In this document: positions 10,463 through 21,500 of the stretch, in pieces | How the letters are laid out: each line of letters begins with the position of its first letter | Position numbering within the stretch: the stretch's first letter is position 1 | NCBI GenBank assembly: GCA_028641055.1 | Contig: CM054062.1 | Coordinates: 27,338,808-27,402,807, forward strand | From: Alopecurus myosuroides | Lineage: Eukaryota > Streptophyta > Magnoliopsida > Poales > Poaceae | Direction: 5' to 3' | DNA length: 64,000 nt | The notes under the pieces: model-generated | Databases searched by the model: none | Told to the model about the DNA's origin: nothing | Seen by the model: the letters and a program-made list of their open reading frames with translations, nothing else | Translations under genes and position numbers: made by a program

Positions 10463-12024
10463 TGCTGTAGCAAAATTTAGAGAAAATAAACTCATAAGAT
10501 TTTCCATCAAATTTAGTCAAAATCTTCTCTCTTTTACAATCTATAATAGCCTCACAAGTGTTCAAGAAAGGTCTACCAAAAATAATAGGACAAGTTTTAC
10601 TAGCATCCTTACCAAGTACTAGAAAATCAATGGGATATTTTGTCTTACCATATAAAACTTCCACATCTCTAACAATACCAATCGGAAAAACAGTTTCTCT
10701 ATTAGCAAGCTGAATAACCACATCAATATCTTCAAGCTCACAAGAACCAATTTCATGCATAATTTCTCTATAAAGCTCATAAGGTATAGCACTAGAACTA
10801 ACACCAATGTCACACAAACCATAATAGCAATGATCACCAATCTTAACAGAAAGCACAGGAACACTAGTTTTCTTAGGTCTATGAGGATGGGAAACAATAT
10901 TAGCAGCATCCTCACAAAAGACAATGTGTTCATCCTCCACATTTCCACAAACAAGATCTTTTATTATTGCTACAACAAGTTCAACAATTATTTGTTCATC
11001 AGGTTCAATAGATTTCTTATTACTCTTATTAACCACACTAGCCGTCATAGAGTGTTCTTTCACCTTAGAAGGGAAAGACATTTTTTCAACATAAGGATCA
11101 GGAACAACAGGATTAACAGCATGCACTTCTGTATTATTAGAGCATGCACTTCTATATTATTAGCAGGAACAATATCTTTATAAGGTGCATGATACTTGTG
11201 ATAATTCTTTTTAGGAATATCAAGATAGGAGGCAAAAGCTTTAAGACAGTTTACAAAGATTTGAGAATCAAGACCACAAACAACACTAACATTATAGAAA
11301 TCATTGGTCCCCATAAAAGATTTAATGCATTCATAATCATAATTTATACCTGACTTTCTACCTTTGTCATTCTCCCATCTTTCAGTGTTTTCTTGAATAC
11401 GATCGAGAAGATCCCATTTAGCTTCTTCCTTCATACGTGTGAATGATCCAGAACAAGAAGAACCTAATAAATCCTTATCATGAAGAGAAAGCCTATGCAT
11501 AAAAATTATTGATAACAATATTATGCGGGAGTTCATGAACGGGACATTTGAGCATTAATAACTTCATTCTCCCCCATGTTTGGGCAATACTCTCTCCATC
11601 ATGAGGCCAGAAATTATAGATTTGATTCCGGTCTTTATGAATCTTACTAGGAGGATATAATTTAGAATAAAAGAGAGGAACAATTTCCTCCCATCCAATG
11701 GATTCACCATTCTTCAGTAATTTTGAACCATTCAACGGCTCTTCCTTTCAGCGATAAGGAAAATAACTTCCTTTTAACTTGATCCACTGTAATACCTGCA
11801 CACCTGAATAACTCGCATAATTCATGTATAAAGAGTAAATGATCACCGGGATGGAAAGTTCCATCACCATAATAGCAGTTATCCATAACACATCCAAGAA
11901 TTTTCATAGGTATTTTATAAGGATCTAATTCAGCAGATGACGGGTCACCGACTACCCTAGTAGTAACGGTAGAAGTACCCCTAAATAGAGATCCAAAAGT
12001 ATTCTCCATAATGAAATAAAACAA
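10463..12024 (-). pseudogene. Sabrina-like gag-protease, decayed, no pol
   Basis: Minus-strand fragments in three frames give gag and then protease. Gag starts near 12012 (MENTFGSLFRG) and continues through the HPGDHL...LFSLSLKGRAVEWF block and the SIAQTWGRMKLL...CPVHELP block to about 11150. The protease shows LSVKIGDHCYYGLCDIG with an SSSAIPYELY active-site neighbourhood and CPIIFGRPFL (about 10860-10560). The active-site triplet reads DIG, common in Athila/Sabrina-type elements. Frame changes near 11720 and 11500, and a duplicated segment near 11125-11160 (gcatgcacttctatattatt-like), show decay. The internal region is only 1.66 kb and carries no reverse transcriptase. Confidence 0.75.
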
Positions 12025-12096
12025 CAGGAAGAAATAAAAACAACACTCACACTAAACGTTTCTCCTACCAATTCCACTTACCAATAGCACTTCACT

Positions 12097-12113
12097 CCCC
12101 GGCAACGGCGCCA
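12097..12113 (-). other. Primer-binding site of the Sabrina-like element
   Basis: The minus strand reads TGGCGCCGTTGCCGGGG, the site complementary to tRNA-Asp that is usual in Athila/Sabrina-type Gypsy elements. It lies 11 bp inside the LTR end at 12125. Confidence 0.75.
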
Positions 12114-12124
12114 GAAAACAGTAT

Positions 12125-12374
12125 TGATGACCCACAAGTGTAGGGGGTGTATCGTAGTACTTTTGATAAATAAGAGTGTCGAACCCAATGAGGAGTAGAA
12201 GGTGTCGACAAGCAGGTTGAATAGAGGTTCCACTATAAACACTAGCAAACGGGTTTTTGGAGGTTTTTGATATAGCAGATCAATAAAGTGCGAGTGAATA
12301 AAGTGCAGTAAATAATATTGCAGCGAGTGTCTCAATCATTTTTAGATCAAAGGACAAGCCGGTTGTGTTACTTA
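12125..12374 (-). repeat. Terminal 250 bp of the Sabrina-like 5' LTR
   Basis: On plus it starts TGATGACCCACAAGTGTAGG, the complement of the LTR end ...CCCACATCA-type found in this group. It is cut near 12375 where a different LTR sequence begins. The exact junction is uncertain by some tens of bases. Confidence 0.55.
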
Positions 12375-13404
12375 TTGAAAGGTTCGTTGCATAGAAAACA
12401 AAACATTTCCTACACGAGAGACACCTGAAAGGCCAAGATCTAATCTAGGAGATAAAAGCAACGACCGTAGAGAGAGTCTTAAGAAGAACATACCCTCGAA
12501 GACACAAAGCATTACGAGATCAAATCTCGTTGTTGGCGTAGTTGTACTCACACCGATCCCGAGAGCGATAAGATGTGCACCGCAATCTGGCGGTGCCTCC
12601 GTGATCGGTCACACGTACGGTTGATGACGACCTCCGTTCCCTCGATCCAGCGGGGCAGCGGAAGTAGAGGATCCCTCGGAAACCAGCAGCACGAGGGCGT
12701 GGTGTGGTGGAGAAAACTTCGTTCAAGGCTTCGCCAAGCGCATGAACATGAGATGGATCAGCGGGAGGATGGAGATGGAGATGACACCAAGTGTGTGGGG
12801 AGAGGGAGGTCCAACCCCTCTTTATATAGGAGGGGGAGGCATCCACGAATTTTTGGTGCCTCCACCTCTCCCCTCATCATGTGGGTGGAGTCTCCACTCA
12901 ACCCACTCATTCTCTCATCAATTCCCACTCAAAATTCCAAGGGTTTTCTTTAATAAATAAATAAAACAATTTCATTTATTTATTTTAATATTTGTTAATC
13001 CTATTAACAAACATTAACACTTACCCCCTTGAACTATTTATTAATCAAACATTAACATATACCACCTTAAACTATTTCAATATTCCCCGAAACAATTCCG
13101 GTGACTATTTCAATATTCCCCGAAACAATTTCGGTGTTGCCCAAACTTTTCTCCAATATTCCGTATCCTCTCAAATGCGTGATCGAACCTTAAGTGTGTC
13201 ACCCTACGGTTCGCGAATAACATAGACATGATCGAGACACCTCTCCGATCAATAATCAGCAGCGGGATCTGAAGATCCGTGATGACCCATATATATTCAA
13301 CGATGACTCTTGTGATCGTGTGAACCATCAACGTCGTGACTATTCCCTTTGTCTCGCGATATTTTACTTGTCCGAGATCCGATCATCGGTATTACCCATA
13401 CCTT
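12375..13404 (-). repeat. Copia (BARE/WIS/Angela-like) 3' LTR, distal part
   Basis: This part and 52041-52666 form one LTR that is interrupted by the CACTA element. Text on both sides joins across the 3-bp TSD. On the minus strand it contains a TATA box in CCTATATAAAGAGGGG (about 12818-12833) followed by a pyrimidine-rich leader. It also has the GGAGAGGTGTCTCGATCATG and CTTAAGGTTCGA-like blocks typical of BARE/WIS/Angela LTRs. Two copies of a 37-bp segment (about 13068-13135, cccgaaacaatt...ggtg) are tandemly duplicated. No genes are seen here. Confidence 0.65.
13402..13404. repeat. CACTA target-site duplication, left (ctt)
   Basis: The three bases before CACTAGTAC match those after the opposite terminus at 52038-52040. 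Confidence 0.8.
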
Positions 13405-13660
13405 CACTAGTACAAACAGGGGTTTTGTCCCGGTTTGTAAGGCCCATTTGTCCCGGTTTTGCAACCGGGATGGGGCATCCGGGACAAATGCTCCTCCCCC
13501 ATTGGTCCCGGTTGTGCCAGGACCCGGGACAAATGAGGCTGACCACATGGCAGTTGGGCTGGAACCTGGCCAGGGCTAGTAGTCCCGGTTCTTAACACGA
13601 ACCGGGATGCATGTCCCTTCTGCGGCGGCAGGGTTTTTGCCCTTTTCTCTGCCGCGGCAG
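13405..13660. repeat. CACTA left terminal inverted repeat and subterminal GTCCCGG repeats
   Basis: After the CACTAG terminus the motif TGTCCCGG or its complement CCGGGACA/CCGGGAT occurs about eight times in 200 bp, often as head-to-head pairs able to pair with each other (for example 13455-13480 and 13495-13530). Subterminal repeats of this kind bind the TnpA-like protein in CACTA elements. Confidence 0.75.
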
Positions 13661-13704
13661 AGTTTTTATGTTTTGTGTTTATTATTTTCCTTTTTATGTT
13701 TTGC

Positions 13705-13900
13705 GATCCCCAGACCTCCCGGTGGCCCCTCCCCGGACCTCCTGGAACCCATGAGAAGAGAGGAGCCCCGGTGGCCCCTCCCCGGATCCCAGGAGAAGAG
13801 AGAGTATCCCGGTGGCCCTTCCCCAGACCTCCCGGATCCCACGAGAAGAGAGGAGCCTCAGTGGCCCCTCCCCAGAGCTCCCGGATCCCACGAGTGAATG
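13705..13900. repeat. Tandem repeat, about 50-55 bp unit, four copies
   Basis: The unit contains CCCGGTGGCCC(C/T)TCCCC followed by ATCCCA.GAGAAGAGAG and recurs four times with some divergence. It lies inside the CACTA next to its left subterminal region and has no supported coding role. Confidence 0.7.
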
Positions 13901-14000
13901 AGTAATACATATATATAGCAAAAGAAGGAACACTTGTATCACATAAGCAAAGTATATAGAGCATATTACATGACCTATGGAGTGAATTACAAAATCAAAT

Positions 14001-14540
14001 TCAGTCCCAACCGGCGCTATAGTACTCTCCATTTACATTTAGGACCTCTGCATCTAAGAAGCCCGCAATTTCCTCCTGAATTTCTCGTATGCGGTCCCTT
14101 GGTAGAAGACCGTCCCGGAGCCGTTCGATCTAATATAAATAAGAGTGGTCAATATATATTAATGAAACTAAGTAACTTAAATAGATGGTAATAAGAAAAA
14201 TTGACGACTGACGTACATGAAGTTTGTTGAAATCTCTGCCCTTGGGACAGGTCGTCTGACGAATGAACTCGCAGACGTAGTATTCACACACTCCCTGTTG
14301 CAAGCACTTTACGAGAACATGGTTTCAATCAAAATAATAATCAACCAACCATTATAATGGTATCGACACTAGAATCAAGGAGATGCGCGCGGATCTAGAT
14401 AATACTTACTTGCACAACATCAAATGTAAGCTCTGATTTCCATTCACCGGGAGACTTTTTTGTGAACCTCTTCCAAACGCATGTGCACTAAAGGGTTCAG
14501 CTTCATCCGGATCTCACGAACCATATTACATATGTGACAT
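14001..14540 (-). pseudogene. CACTA-borne Ulp1-like (C48) peptidase, C-terminal remnant
   Basis: Minus-strand pieces match the C-terminal part of Ulp1-like cysteine peptidases carried by grass CACTA elements. These are a WKSELTFDVVQ block (about 14440-14408), a VCEYYVCEFIRQTTCP block (about 14295-14245; the family usually reads GYYVCEFIR) and a final exon 14129-14001 (RDRIREIQEEIAGFL...YYSAGWD, stop TGA at 14001-14003). Introns with GT-AG-like borders separate them. Ulp1 enzymes remove SUMO or related modifiers; in CACTA elements the role is unknown. The catalytic His-Asp region was not found, so the gene is partial. Confidence 0.6.
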
Positions 14541-15232
14541 TATTTAGTTCGAAAGAAATTCAGAAACCCTCGCATTCGTTCCTTTCCCCGGATCACCACC
14601 GCGTGTAGTACCTCTTAACAGGAACAAGATGGTCATCGGTCTGTGTGCCTCATATTTAGGGTGGACACATACAAGCAACCTTGGTGGATCCAGCGCGCCA
14701 AGTGGGATGCACAAGATCCTAACTTTGTGAAAATCACAAGGCGCACCGAACCACCAAGGCCATCTGAGTGTGAACCAACTCTTTCAATCATCGGCATTTA
14801 TTCAAAAGATCGAACGAACATCACAAGTAAAAATGCAGTAACATCTCGAAATTACTAACACAAAAGTAAAAAATTCTAACTTAGTGAAATAATTTTCTAA
14901 CTTTGTGAAATTTTCTAACACTAACTTAGTGAAATTTTCTAAAAATTCTTAAGTGAAATACCTAAGTAATTTTTTCTAAGTCTAATTTTCTAAGTAAATT
15001 TTTCTAACACTAAAAATTTTCGAAGTCTAATTTTCTAACACTAAAATTCCTAAGTCAATTTTAACAAATCTAAAATTCCTAAGTCTAATCTAAAATTCCT
15101 AACATTTGTAATAATTCCTAACTAATTATTCTAACATTTGTAACACTAATAAAAAAGTAAAAACAAAAACAGTAAGTAAAAAAGAAAAAAAAGAAAAAAA
15201 AGCCCTCAGTTTAGGGCGCGATGGAGGCAGGC
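14541..15232. other. AT-rich CACTA interior with simple TTTCTAACA/TAAGT repeats
   Basis: Between 14865 and 15200 the sequence is a degenerate array of ttctaa/aagt words (for example ttttctaacactaa, taaaattcctaagt) ending in an A/G-rich tract. I see no gene. On minus it would be the intron between the GC-rich first exon and the peptidase exons. Confidence 0.5.
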
Positions 15233-15567
15233 CCTTACCTCCTCTCGGGCGCGCGACGGAGGGCGGCCGGACGGGCAGTGGCGGCGCGCGGGCAGTGAGG
15301 CGCCGCGCGCGGGGCTAGTGGCGGCGCGACGGAGAAGGGCGGCGACAGCGCGGGGCCGACGCGGCGTACGGACGCGGCGGTGACCAGCGGCCGGGCGGAG
15401 CGCGGGCGCGGCAGAGGCGGGCGGGCGCGGCCGGGTCGACGACGGCGAACTCCACGGGCGACGACGGCGCGGGCGCTGGAGGCGTACGGGCGTCCTGGCG
15501 GCGTCTCCTCGTCCAAATCCTGCGCGCGGTTATGAATTTGGGGGGACGAAGACGACGCCTATATATA
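15233..15567 (-). pseudogene. GC-rich first exon and TATA box of the CACTA minus-strand (Ulp1-like) gene
   Basis: A TATA box on minus (CTATATATAGGCG, 15567-15555) is followed by an open Pro/Arg/Ala-rich frame from an ATG at 15516. A good splice donor (GAG|GTAAGGG) follows near 15233. The peptidase exons lie downstream on the same strand. The coding identity of this low-complexity exon is uncertain; it may be mostly leader. GTCCCGGTT motifs lie just upstream of the TATA box (15575-15735). Confidence 0.45.
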
Positions 15568-15574
15568 GCCAGGG

Positions 15575-15740
15575 GCATCCGTCCCGGTTCGTAGGACCAA
15601 CCGGGACGAAAGGGTCTTCTGTCCCGGTTGTTCCTACGAACCGGGACGGATGCCTCAATTTTTTTTCCGATGGGGTACGTGGAAGGCGCTCGTTGGGGGG
15701 GGCATCCGTCCCGGTTGTTTGCAAAAACCGGGACGAATGC
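15575..15740. promoter_or_regulatory. Internal cluster of GTCCCGGTT/CCGGGAC motifs upstream of the minus-strand CACTA gene
   Basis: Six copies of TCCCGGTT or its complement occur in 165 bp as pairs facing each other. They are the same word that makes up the subterminal repeats at both ends of the element. They lie directly upstream of the TATA box at 15567 on minus. Confidence 0.6.
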
Positions 15741-15744
15741 CCCA

Positions 15745-16150
15745 TTTTTAATTATTTTTTGTTTTATATTGTTTTCCTTTATGTTTTCTATTATTCTATT
15801 TTGTTTTCTCTTGTTTTATTTTGTTTTCTATTGTTTTCCTTATTTTGTTTTTCTTTATGTTTTCTATTATTTTATTTTGTTTTCTCTTGTTTTATTTTGT
15901 TTTCTATTGTTTCCTTTATGTTTTCTATTGTTTTCCTTTTATGTGTTTTATTGTTTTATTTTGTTTTCTCTTGTTTTATTTTGTTTTCTACTGTTTCCTT
16001 TATGTTTTCTATTGTTTTCCTTTATGTTTTATATTGTCTTCTGTTGTTACCTTTTTTGTTTTCTATTGTTTCCTTTATGTTTTCCATTATTTCCTTTATG
16101 TTTTCTATTGTTTTATTTTATTTTCCATTATATCCTTTATGTTTCAAATA
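15745..16150. repeat. T-rich degenerate tandem repeat (TTTTGTTTTCTATTG words)
   Basis: The tract is built from ttttattttgttttc, tattgtttcctttatg and similar 15-22-bp words, almost free of G outside TTG/ATG. All open frames here (Phe/Leu/Cys-rich) are low complexity and are not called as genes. Confidence 0.8.
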
Positions 16151-16214
16151 ATAACTCCACGTGTTTCAAATACAGAACAAGGTACGTTAAATTTATAACA
16201 AGTGCACATCAGAC

Positions 16215-17105
16215 CAGTTGATCCATGCATTTACATAGTTTCGTCGCATACAAGGCATCCGGGTGATTTGTATTCGGTCGATGAACCTTCAAGGGGGGAT
16301 GTAGAACAACAACCGGTGTCGCCATTATACAGCCCGACCATGGCTATTGAGTGCATATATGCATATCAAAAGAACGGTCAGACATATGATGGTGAATCCG
16401 GGTGATTTGTATTTGGTCGATGAACTGAATGATGTATCAAACATTTTGTCAAACCTTCAAGAGATCGAGGATGTAGAACAAAACAATCGGTATCGCCATC
16501 ATACCGCCCTGCCGTGGCTACTGAGTGCATATATGCATACCAAATGCACGACACGACGTATGATGGCGAATCCGGATGATTTGTATTTGGTCGATGAACT
16601 GAATGATGTATCAAACCTTTTGTCAAACCTTCAAGGGATCGAGAATGTAGAACAAAACAATCGGTATCGCCATCATACAGCCCTGCCGTGGCTACTGAGT
16701 GCATATATGCATACCAAATGCACGGCAGGACGTATGATGGCGAATCTGGATGATTTGTATTTGGTCGATGAACTGAATGATGTATCAAACCTTAAAGGGG
16801 GGATGTAGAACAAAACAATCGGTATCGCCATCATACAGCCCTACCGTGGCTACTGAGTGCATGTATGCATACCAAATGCACGACAAGACGTATGATGGCG
16901 AATCTGGATGATTTGTATTTGGTCGATGAACTGAATGATGTATCAAACCTTAAAGGGGGAGGTAGAACAAAACAATCGGTATCGCCAGCATACACCCCTG
17001 CCGTGGCTACTGAGTGCATATATGCATACCAACTGCACGGCAGGACGTATGCTGGCGAATCCGGATGTTTTGTATTTGGTCGATGAACTCACTGGTGTAT
17101 GAAGG
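16215..17105. repeat. Tandem array of about 157-175-bp units, roughly five to six copies, in the CACTA
   Basis: Each unit contains GGTCGATGAACTGAATGATG, AGAACAAAACAATCGGTATCG and TGGCTACTGAGTGCATATATGC. Unit starts are near 16278, 16417, 16591, 16765, 16922 and 17079. The first full units are about 174 bp and the later ones about 157 bp, differing by a deleted block (ttttgtcaaaccttcaa...). The open frames through the array follow the repeat and are not called genes. Confidence 0.85.
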
Positions 17106-17343
17106 TGGGCTATATATAGGGTCCTTTGGCTCACAAAGTGTTGTGCTAGGGTTTTGATCCAACGGTTAAGAAACACCCCTGATCCAACGGCTCACAACCG
17201 CTCGAAAGAAACACACAGTACCCCTGATCGAACGGCTCACAACAATTCGAAAGAAACGCACCCCTGATCCAACGACTCACAAGCGCTTGAAAGAAACACA
17301 CGATCCGTGTGATTCTTTCTGATTGGTCCGAACAAAACCCTAA

Positions 17344-17480
17344 CCATTTCCTCCCGGTTGGTAAAACAGGCCGGGACTACAGGGACGATCTGTTTCCCAA
17401 CAAAACCCAAACCATTTCGTCCCGGTTGGTAAAACAGGCCGGGACTTAAGGGATCTGTTTTCTTCTCACTATATATATGT
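17344..17480 (+). promoter_or_regulatory. Promoter of the CACTA plus-strand gene: CCCGGTTGGTAAAACAGGCCGGGAC pairs and TATA box
   Basis: Two near-identical palindromic modules (CCCGGTTGGTAAAACAGGCC..., about 17351 and 17418) are followed by a TATA box (CTATATATATG, about 17469-17479) and the ATG at 17531. The CCCGG/CCGGGAC half-sites are the subterminal word of the transposon. Confidence 0.6.
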
Positions 17481-17530
17481 ATGCATTGCCACACCATTGG
17501 CATAAACACATATAAACTCACCATTCTCTC

Positions 17531-18076
17531 ATGGCTTTTACCGTACCCACTCTAACCTTCATCCAGGCGGAGGCGCTTTCCGCCTCGAACTACCCCTGCC
17601 CGCCCGGCTACATCGTTCCCACCGGTTGGATGCTGAGCGTCGGAGGAGTGCCGGTCCCTCCTCTTCCTCAAGGTGTGGCGCGTCGGGCGGCCATCACGAA
17701 CCACTACTACCACGAGCTCACGCCGGAGCAGCGGAGGAATCCCAGTTGGAATCCTGACTACCGCCCTACTTGGGATGCCTTCTTCATTAATCGGCGTGAG
17801 AGTGCGCTCGCCAGGTACGAGGAGAACGGCCCGCCTCCTTCAAACTTCAACGAGGCCGATCGTCGGCTGTGGTGGGGCGGCGGGCGGACTCTTCAGAGCG
17901 TCATGAACTACATCAGGGCTGGCGATAACCCCCACCTGCACTACCCTCACGCCCAGTCCTGGAATCGTGATCCTCCGAGGGAGTCCAGAGAACCGTCCGA
18001 CGATAGTGACGACGACGGCGGAGACTACGACGACTACGAGTCGGAGTACTATAGGCCTAGGCAGGAGTATGACTAG
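17531..18076 (+). CDS. CACTA-carried 181-residue protein of unknown function (GW-LSVGGVPVPP family)
   Basis: A complete, undamaged frame follows its own TATA box by about 50 bp and ends before the transposase tail at 18356, with which it converges. The protein has an N-terminal Pro-rich part, a GWMLSVGGVPVPPLP motif (residues about 32-46), an L-T-P-E-Q helix, a W-x-A-F-F motif (about 80) and a WWGGGRTLQSVMNYI block (about 116-130). The last 35 residues are strongly acidic and Tyr-rich. I do not recognise a named domain. The LSVGGVPVPP and LxPEx blocks recur in the ORF at 63696 near the right edge, so this is a transposon-associated family. Its intact frame contrasts with the decayed transposase. 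A regulatory, TnpA-like role is possible but unproven. Confidence 0.65.
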   Translation: MAFTVPTLTFIQAEALSASNYPCPPGYIVPTGWMLSVGGVPVPPLPQGVARRAAITNHYYHELTPEQRRNPSWNPDYRPTWDAFFINRRESALARYEENGPPPSNFNEADRRLWWGGGRTLQSVMNYIRAGDNPHLHYPHAQSWNRDPPRESREPSDDSDDDGGDYDDYESEYYRPRQEYD

Positions 18077-18355
18077 CAGATATCAGATCCAGTCTTGCCA
18101 TTATGTAGATCTATGCTCTCCGTTTAGGTTTAGATCCACTCTTGCCATTATGTACTGCCTTTTTTATCTATCCAAGATGCATGTTTGTGTGCAATATGGG
18201 CGCGAGCGCCGGTGCAACAATTTTTGTGAACACTTTTTCAACAGAAATTATGATCATCTATTCCACGTTTATTATTACACATCACCAACAACATCCCTAT
18301 CTAGTCTTCTGAATTTTCTTCATGTAGAGATGGTCCGTGAACCCTTGTCCCTTGC

Positions 18356-18522
18356 TTATAATCGCTTTGGCCGTAACCATGGAGCATTTTCATTATTTAA
18401 CGGGATGGTTGGGTCAGCTTTCACTGTGAAGGGTGGAATTTCAACAAACTTATTATAATCTTCTGACATGTCTGTCGTGTCCTCGATTCCCACGATGTTT
18501 CTTTTCCCTGAAAGAACTATGT
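18356..18522 (-). pseudogene. CACTA TNP2 transposase, C-terminal end
   Basis: On minus the segment continues the frame broken at 29081 and reads ...GKRNIVGIEDTTDM then EDYNKFVEIPPF, ending with TAA at 18356-18358. GKR.IVG.ED and EIPPF are the usual final blocks of TNP2/DUF4216-type grass CACTA transposases. It is separated from the rest of the gene by the retroelement inserted at 18523-29080. Confidence 0.75.
18518..18522. repeat. Target-site duplication tatgt, left
   Basis: Tatgt directly precedes the LTR start TGTCGCACCC and recurs at 29081-29085 after the outer LTR end TTACA. Confidence 0.85.
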
Positions 18523-21500
18523 TGTCGCACCCTGATTTCTAGGGGATACTCACCGTACGAACTGGATAGCAGATGCTTGGATTATGGGGCATAACTGCTC
18601 CCACGTCCCAGCTTCCTGGTAGGCCTGCGCTTATGCGCGACAACACAAGCCCTGCTATTCCATCGTCGATGTAAACTATCCACTAGAGATCAAAGGCACT
18701 ACTGTCGACGTACTTCATACCAATCACACATGGTACGTCAACAGCTTTGAACGAAGGATATCACAACAGATCTCTACGACACAAAAGATTGAAATAAGTT
18801 GCAAATGGCTCTCATTAGAGCAGAGATAGCAAATACAATCATTCAGAGGGCACATGCCCCAACAATACATCGTTACAATACATCGGAAGCATTCAACATG
18901 TCTGAGTACAGACAAGAACCAAATAGGCCTAAGAGGCCGGAAACAAACAGACGGAGCCCATCCACGAAGTCTCGGATCCTGCCCGGGTCCGCTATCTACT
19001 CGTCAGCAGTCTCGTCATGATCCACATATTAGCCACCTTGTAGATCCTCGGAACGTAGGTCTGCGGAAACCACAGCCCCAAAGGGGTCAGTACATAAACG
19101 TACTGGCAAGCAAGACTCACAATTCACCAAAGTGTAACCCGTCAACACCAAGCACAGATGCCTTGGGTTCAACGGAAGAGAGGGGATATAAAAGATGCTG
19201 CAACTGGCTGCACTAACCAACTACAGAGATTCTACCACTTCCGGCCAACAGAAAGGAGATAAGATCGAGGATTGTAACCAACTGAAAGATAACTTCAAAC
19301 AAACCCATCCTGGATCTCGCCCCTTATCCAAAGAAGCAATCCGAGGATAACTCACACAGTTGAGTTAATGATGGTTCATAGTATTGTGTCAATAAACCTC
19401 TTACTAGTCAAGTTGTTAATCATTGGGTGTAAGATTGTTAATCATTAGGTTTAAGTTGTCCTGAGTACTTGTTAGCCAGTACTTTCACCAAGTAATCCAT
19501 AACCGCGGAAAACACGGCTTCTCGAGAAGATTATCCCTGCAGGGTTGCACCAATTTGGCCGTACACGCATGAATAACCCGCCAGATGGAAAGGCCCTTCC
19601 ACCAAGCGGGCACTCAACACAACTCAACTCTTCTTCGCATCAAGCCCAAAGAACCTTGGGTGCACGGCTAATCAAGCCCCGAAGAAAAGGGACCCTCATA
19701 GCACTCTAAGACCGTGTCCCCCTATATGCCGACTACAAAAGTTCCACCCTGGCCTGGGCTCGCAAAAACATGCATGCGGCAAATGGAAAACACGAACTAA
19801 ATGAGGCGATTTGGACGAGATGCGAATCGAATCAAATTGAGGGGGGCGCCCATACTCGCTTCCCACATGCGGTTAGTGCGCTCATCATGGATCAGTAGAC
19901 AAGACCCTTTTCCTATTAGGGTCGACACTAGCAGGCCTCAAAACCACACAGGGCCTCCTGCCGGTGCCTTATCATCAAATTATTATTTTAACAATAACAT
20001 TAGCATGATTGGTTGATTAAACATCGAGCCCCCACAACGTAATAGATATAGTAACAGAAAGTAACGGATAACAGACTCGAGCAAAAGCAACCTAAGCATG
20101 CTAGTAAGACACTGGCTCAACCAAGGGGGTGATAGGAGTGGAGGTGGGGCAATATCAAGGTTAAGGGATTCATGTGATGGGTTCGTAACAGAAACAACTA
20201 CTACTAAGGCTAGCAGAAAAGAACAACGGAAAGTATCGGTATTCAATGTTGAACGGAACACGATGGTTCATGTGAGTGATAACTTGACTGCAAACCCAGT
20301 AGCCTGGTACTGAGCTAGCTCCTTAGAAGGGGTGTCGTAAGTATCGTCGGTCTCAACGTCGTCGTGTATCCGAGAAGAAGCAAACAAACAAGGCAGAAAT
20401 ATAAACAATCAATATCATGGCATAGTGCACAAACATGGGATGATGCATGTCAATTTAATTGATGCAACAACATAAACTAGTTGACAAGATAGAAACAGGA
20501 TTAAATGGACCCATATGCAATTGGATTGCATATGGAAAGCCCATGATTTCTGGTTGAATTAATTGTTTTACAACTAGCAACATGTGAAAGTGGATTAGCA
20601 TGATGCATGGATGAGGAAAACAGCAAAATAACAACAATAGAACCAAATGGAAATAAGGTATACCAAGTTTAGGATTTTATTTATCAAGTTAAGAAATTTT
20701 GGTTACTTAAAGGTTTCACTCAAGGATTTGTTGTTTTCACCACTTGAAATTGTTCAAAAATAGATAACAAAGTTTATATTTGAAAAGAAAACAAGATTTT
20801 AGTTGGAATACATGTTTCACTTGTTGAAAAAGGATTTCAAATAAATTATTTAGGAATTAAACAAGTTTAAGCAAGAATTAAATGAATTTGATTCAAACAT
20901 GAACTTATTTGAATTTTTATTTGTGCAAAACATTAAGTGAGATTCATATTTGAAAAGGTTATTCTTTGATGGTTTGAAAGCATATTTTATATGTCCCAAA
21001 AGAATTTGTTTTGATCAAGTTATGAATTTAACAATATTAAATGAATTAAATAAGGTTTAAATTATTTAACCACTTTTAATTATTCAAAACATGAAACAAA
21101 TTTTATATTTGGAAAGGTGGTTTAATTTTGCATGGAAAACATATTTCATTTGTTGAAATTGGATTTAAAATGAGCAAGTTATTATTTTGGAAATTTTAAA
21201 TGCAATAAACAAGAAACAGTTGTTTTCAGCAATTTAAATTATTCAAAACAGCAAACAAAATTTATATTTGGAAAGTACATGAAAAGTTGATTGGAAAACA
21301 TATTTAGTTTGTGGAATTTGGAATTTTTATGAACAAGTTATGAATTTTGCAAGTTTAAGTGAATTTGACAAGCTTTCAAATTTTGCACCAATTTAAAATA
21401 TTCAAAACAGTAAACAAATTTTATATTTGGATAGAACATTTAATTTAGGACAGAAAACATATTTAAAAAGTTAAAATTGGAGTTGGGATGAAATAGTTAT

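Noticed and set aside
15628..16221. A Phe/Leu/Cys-rich membrane protein
   Set aside because: Translation of a T-rich degenerate tandem repeat in several frames; no start context or conserved domain.
16347..16808. Repetitive protein with MHTKCT/YLVDELNDV units
   Set aside because: The period follows the DNA tandem array and open frames exist on the opposite strand as well.
16215..17105. A CRISPR array or satellite centromere repeat
   Set aside because: Few long, directly abutting units without spacers, inside a transposon of a plant genome.
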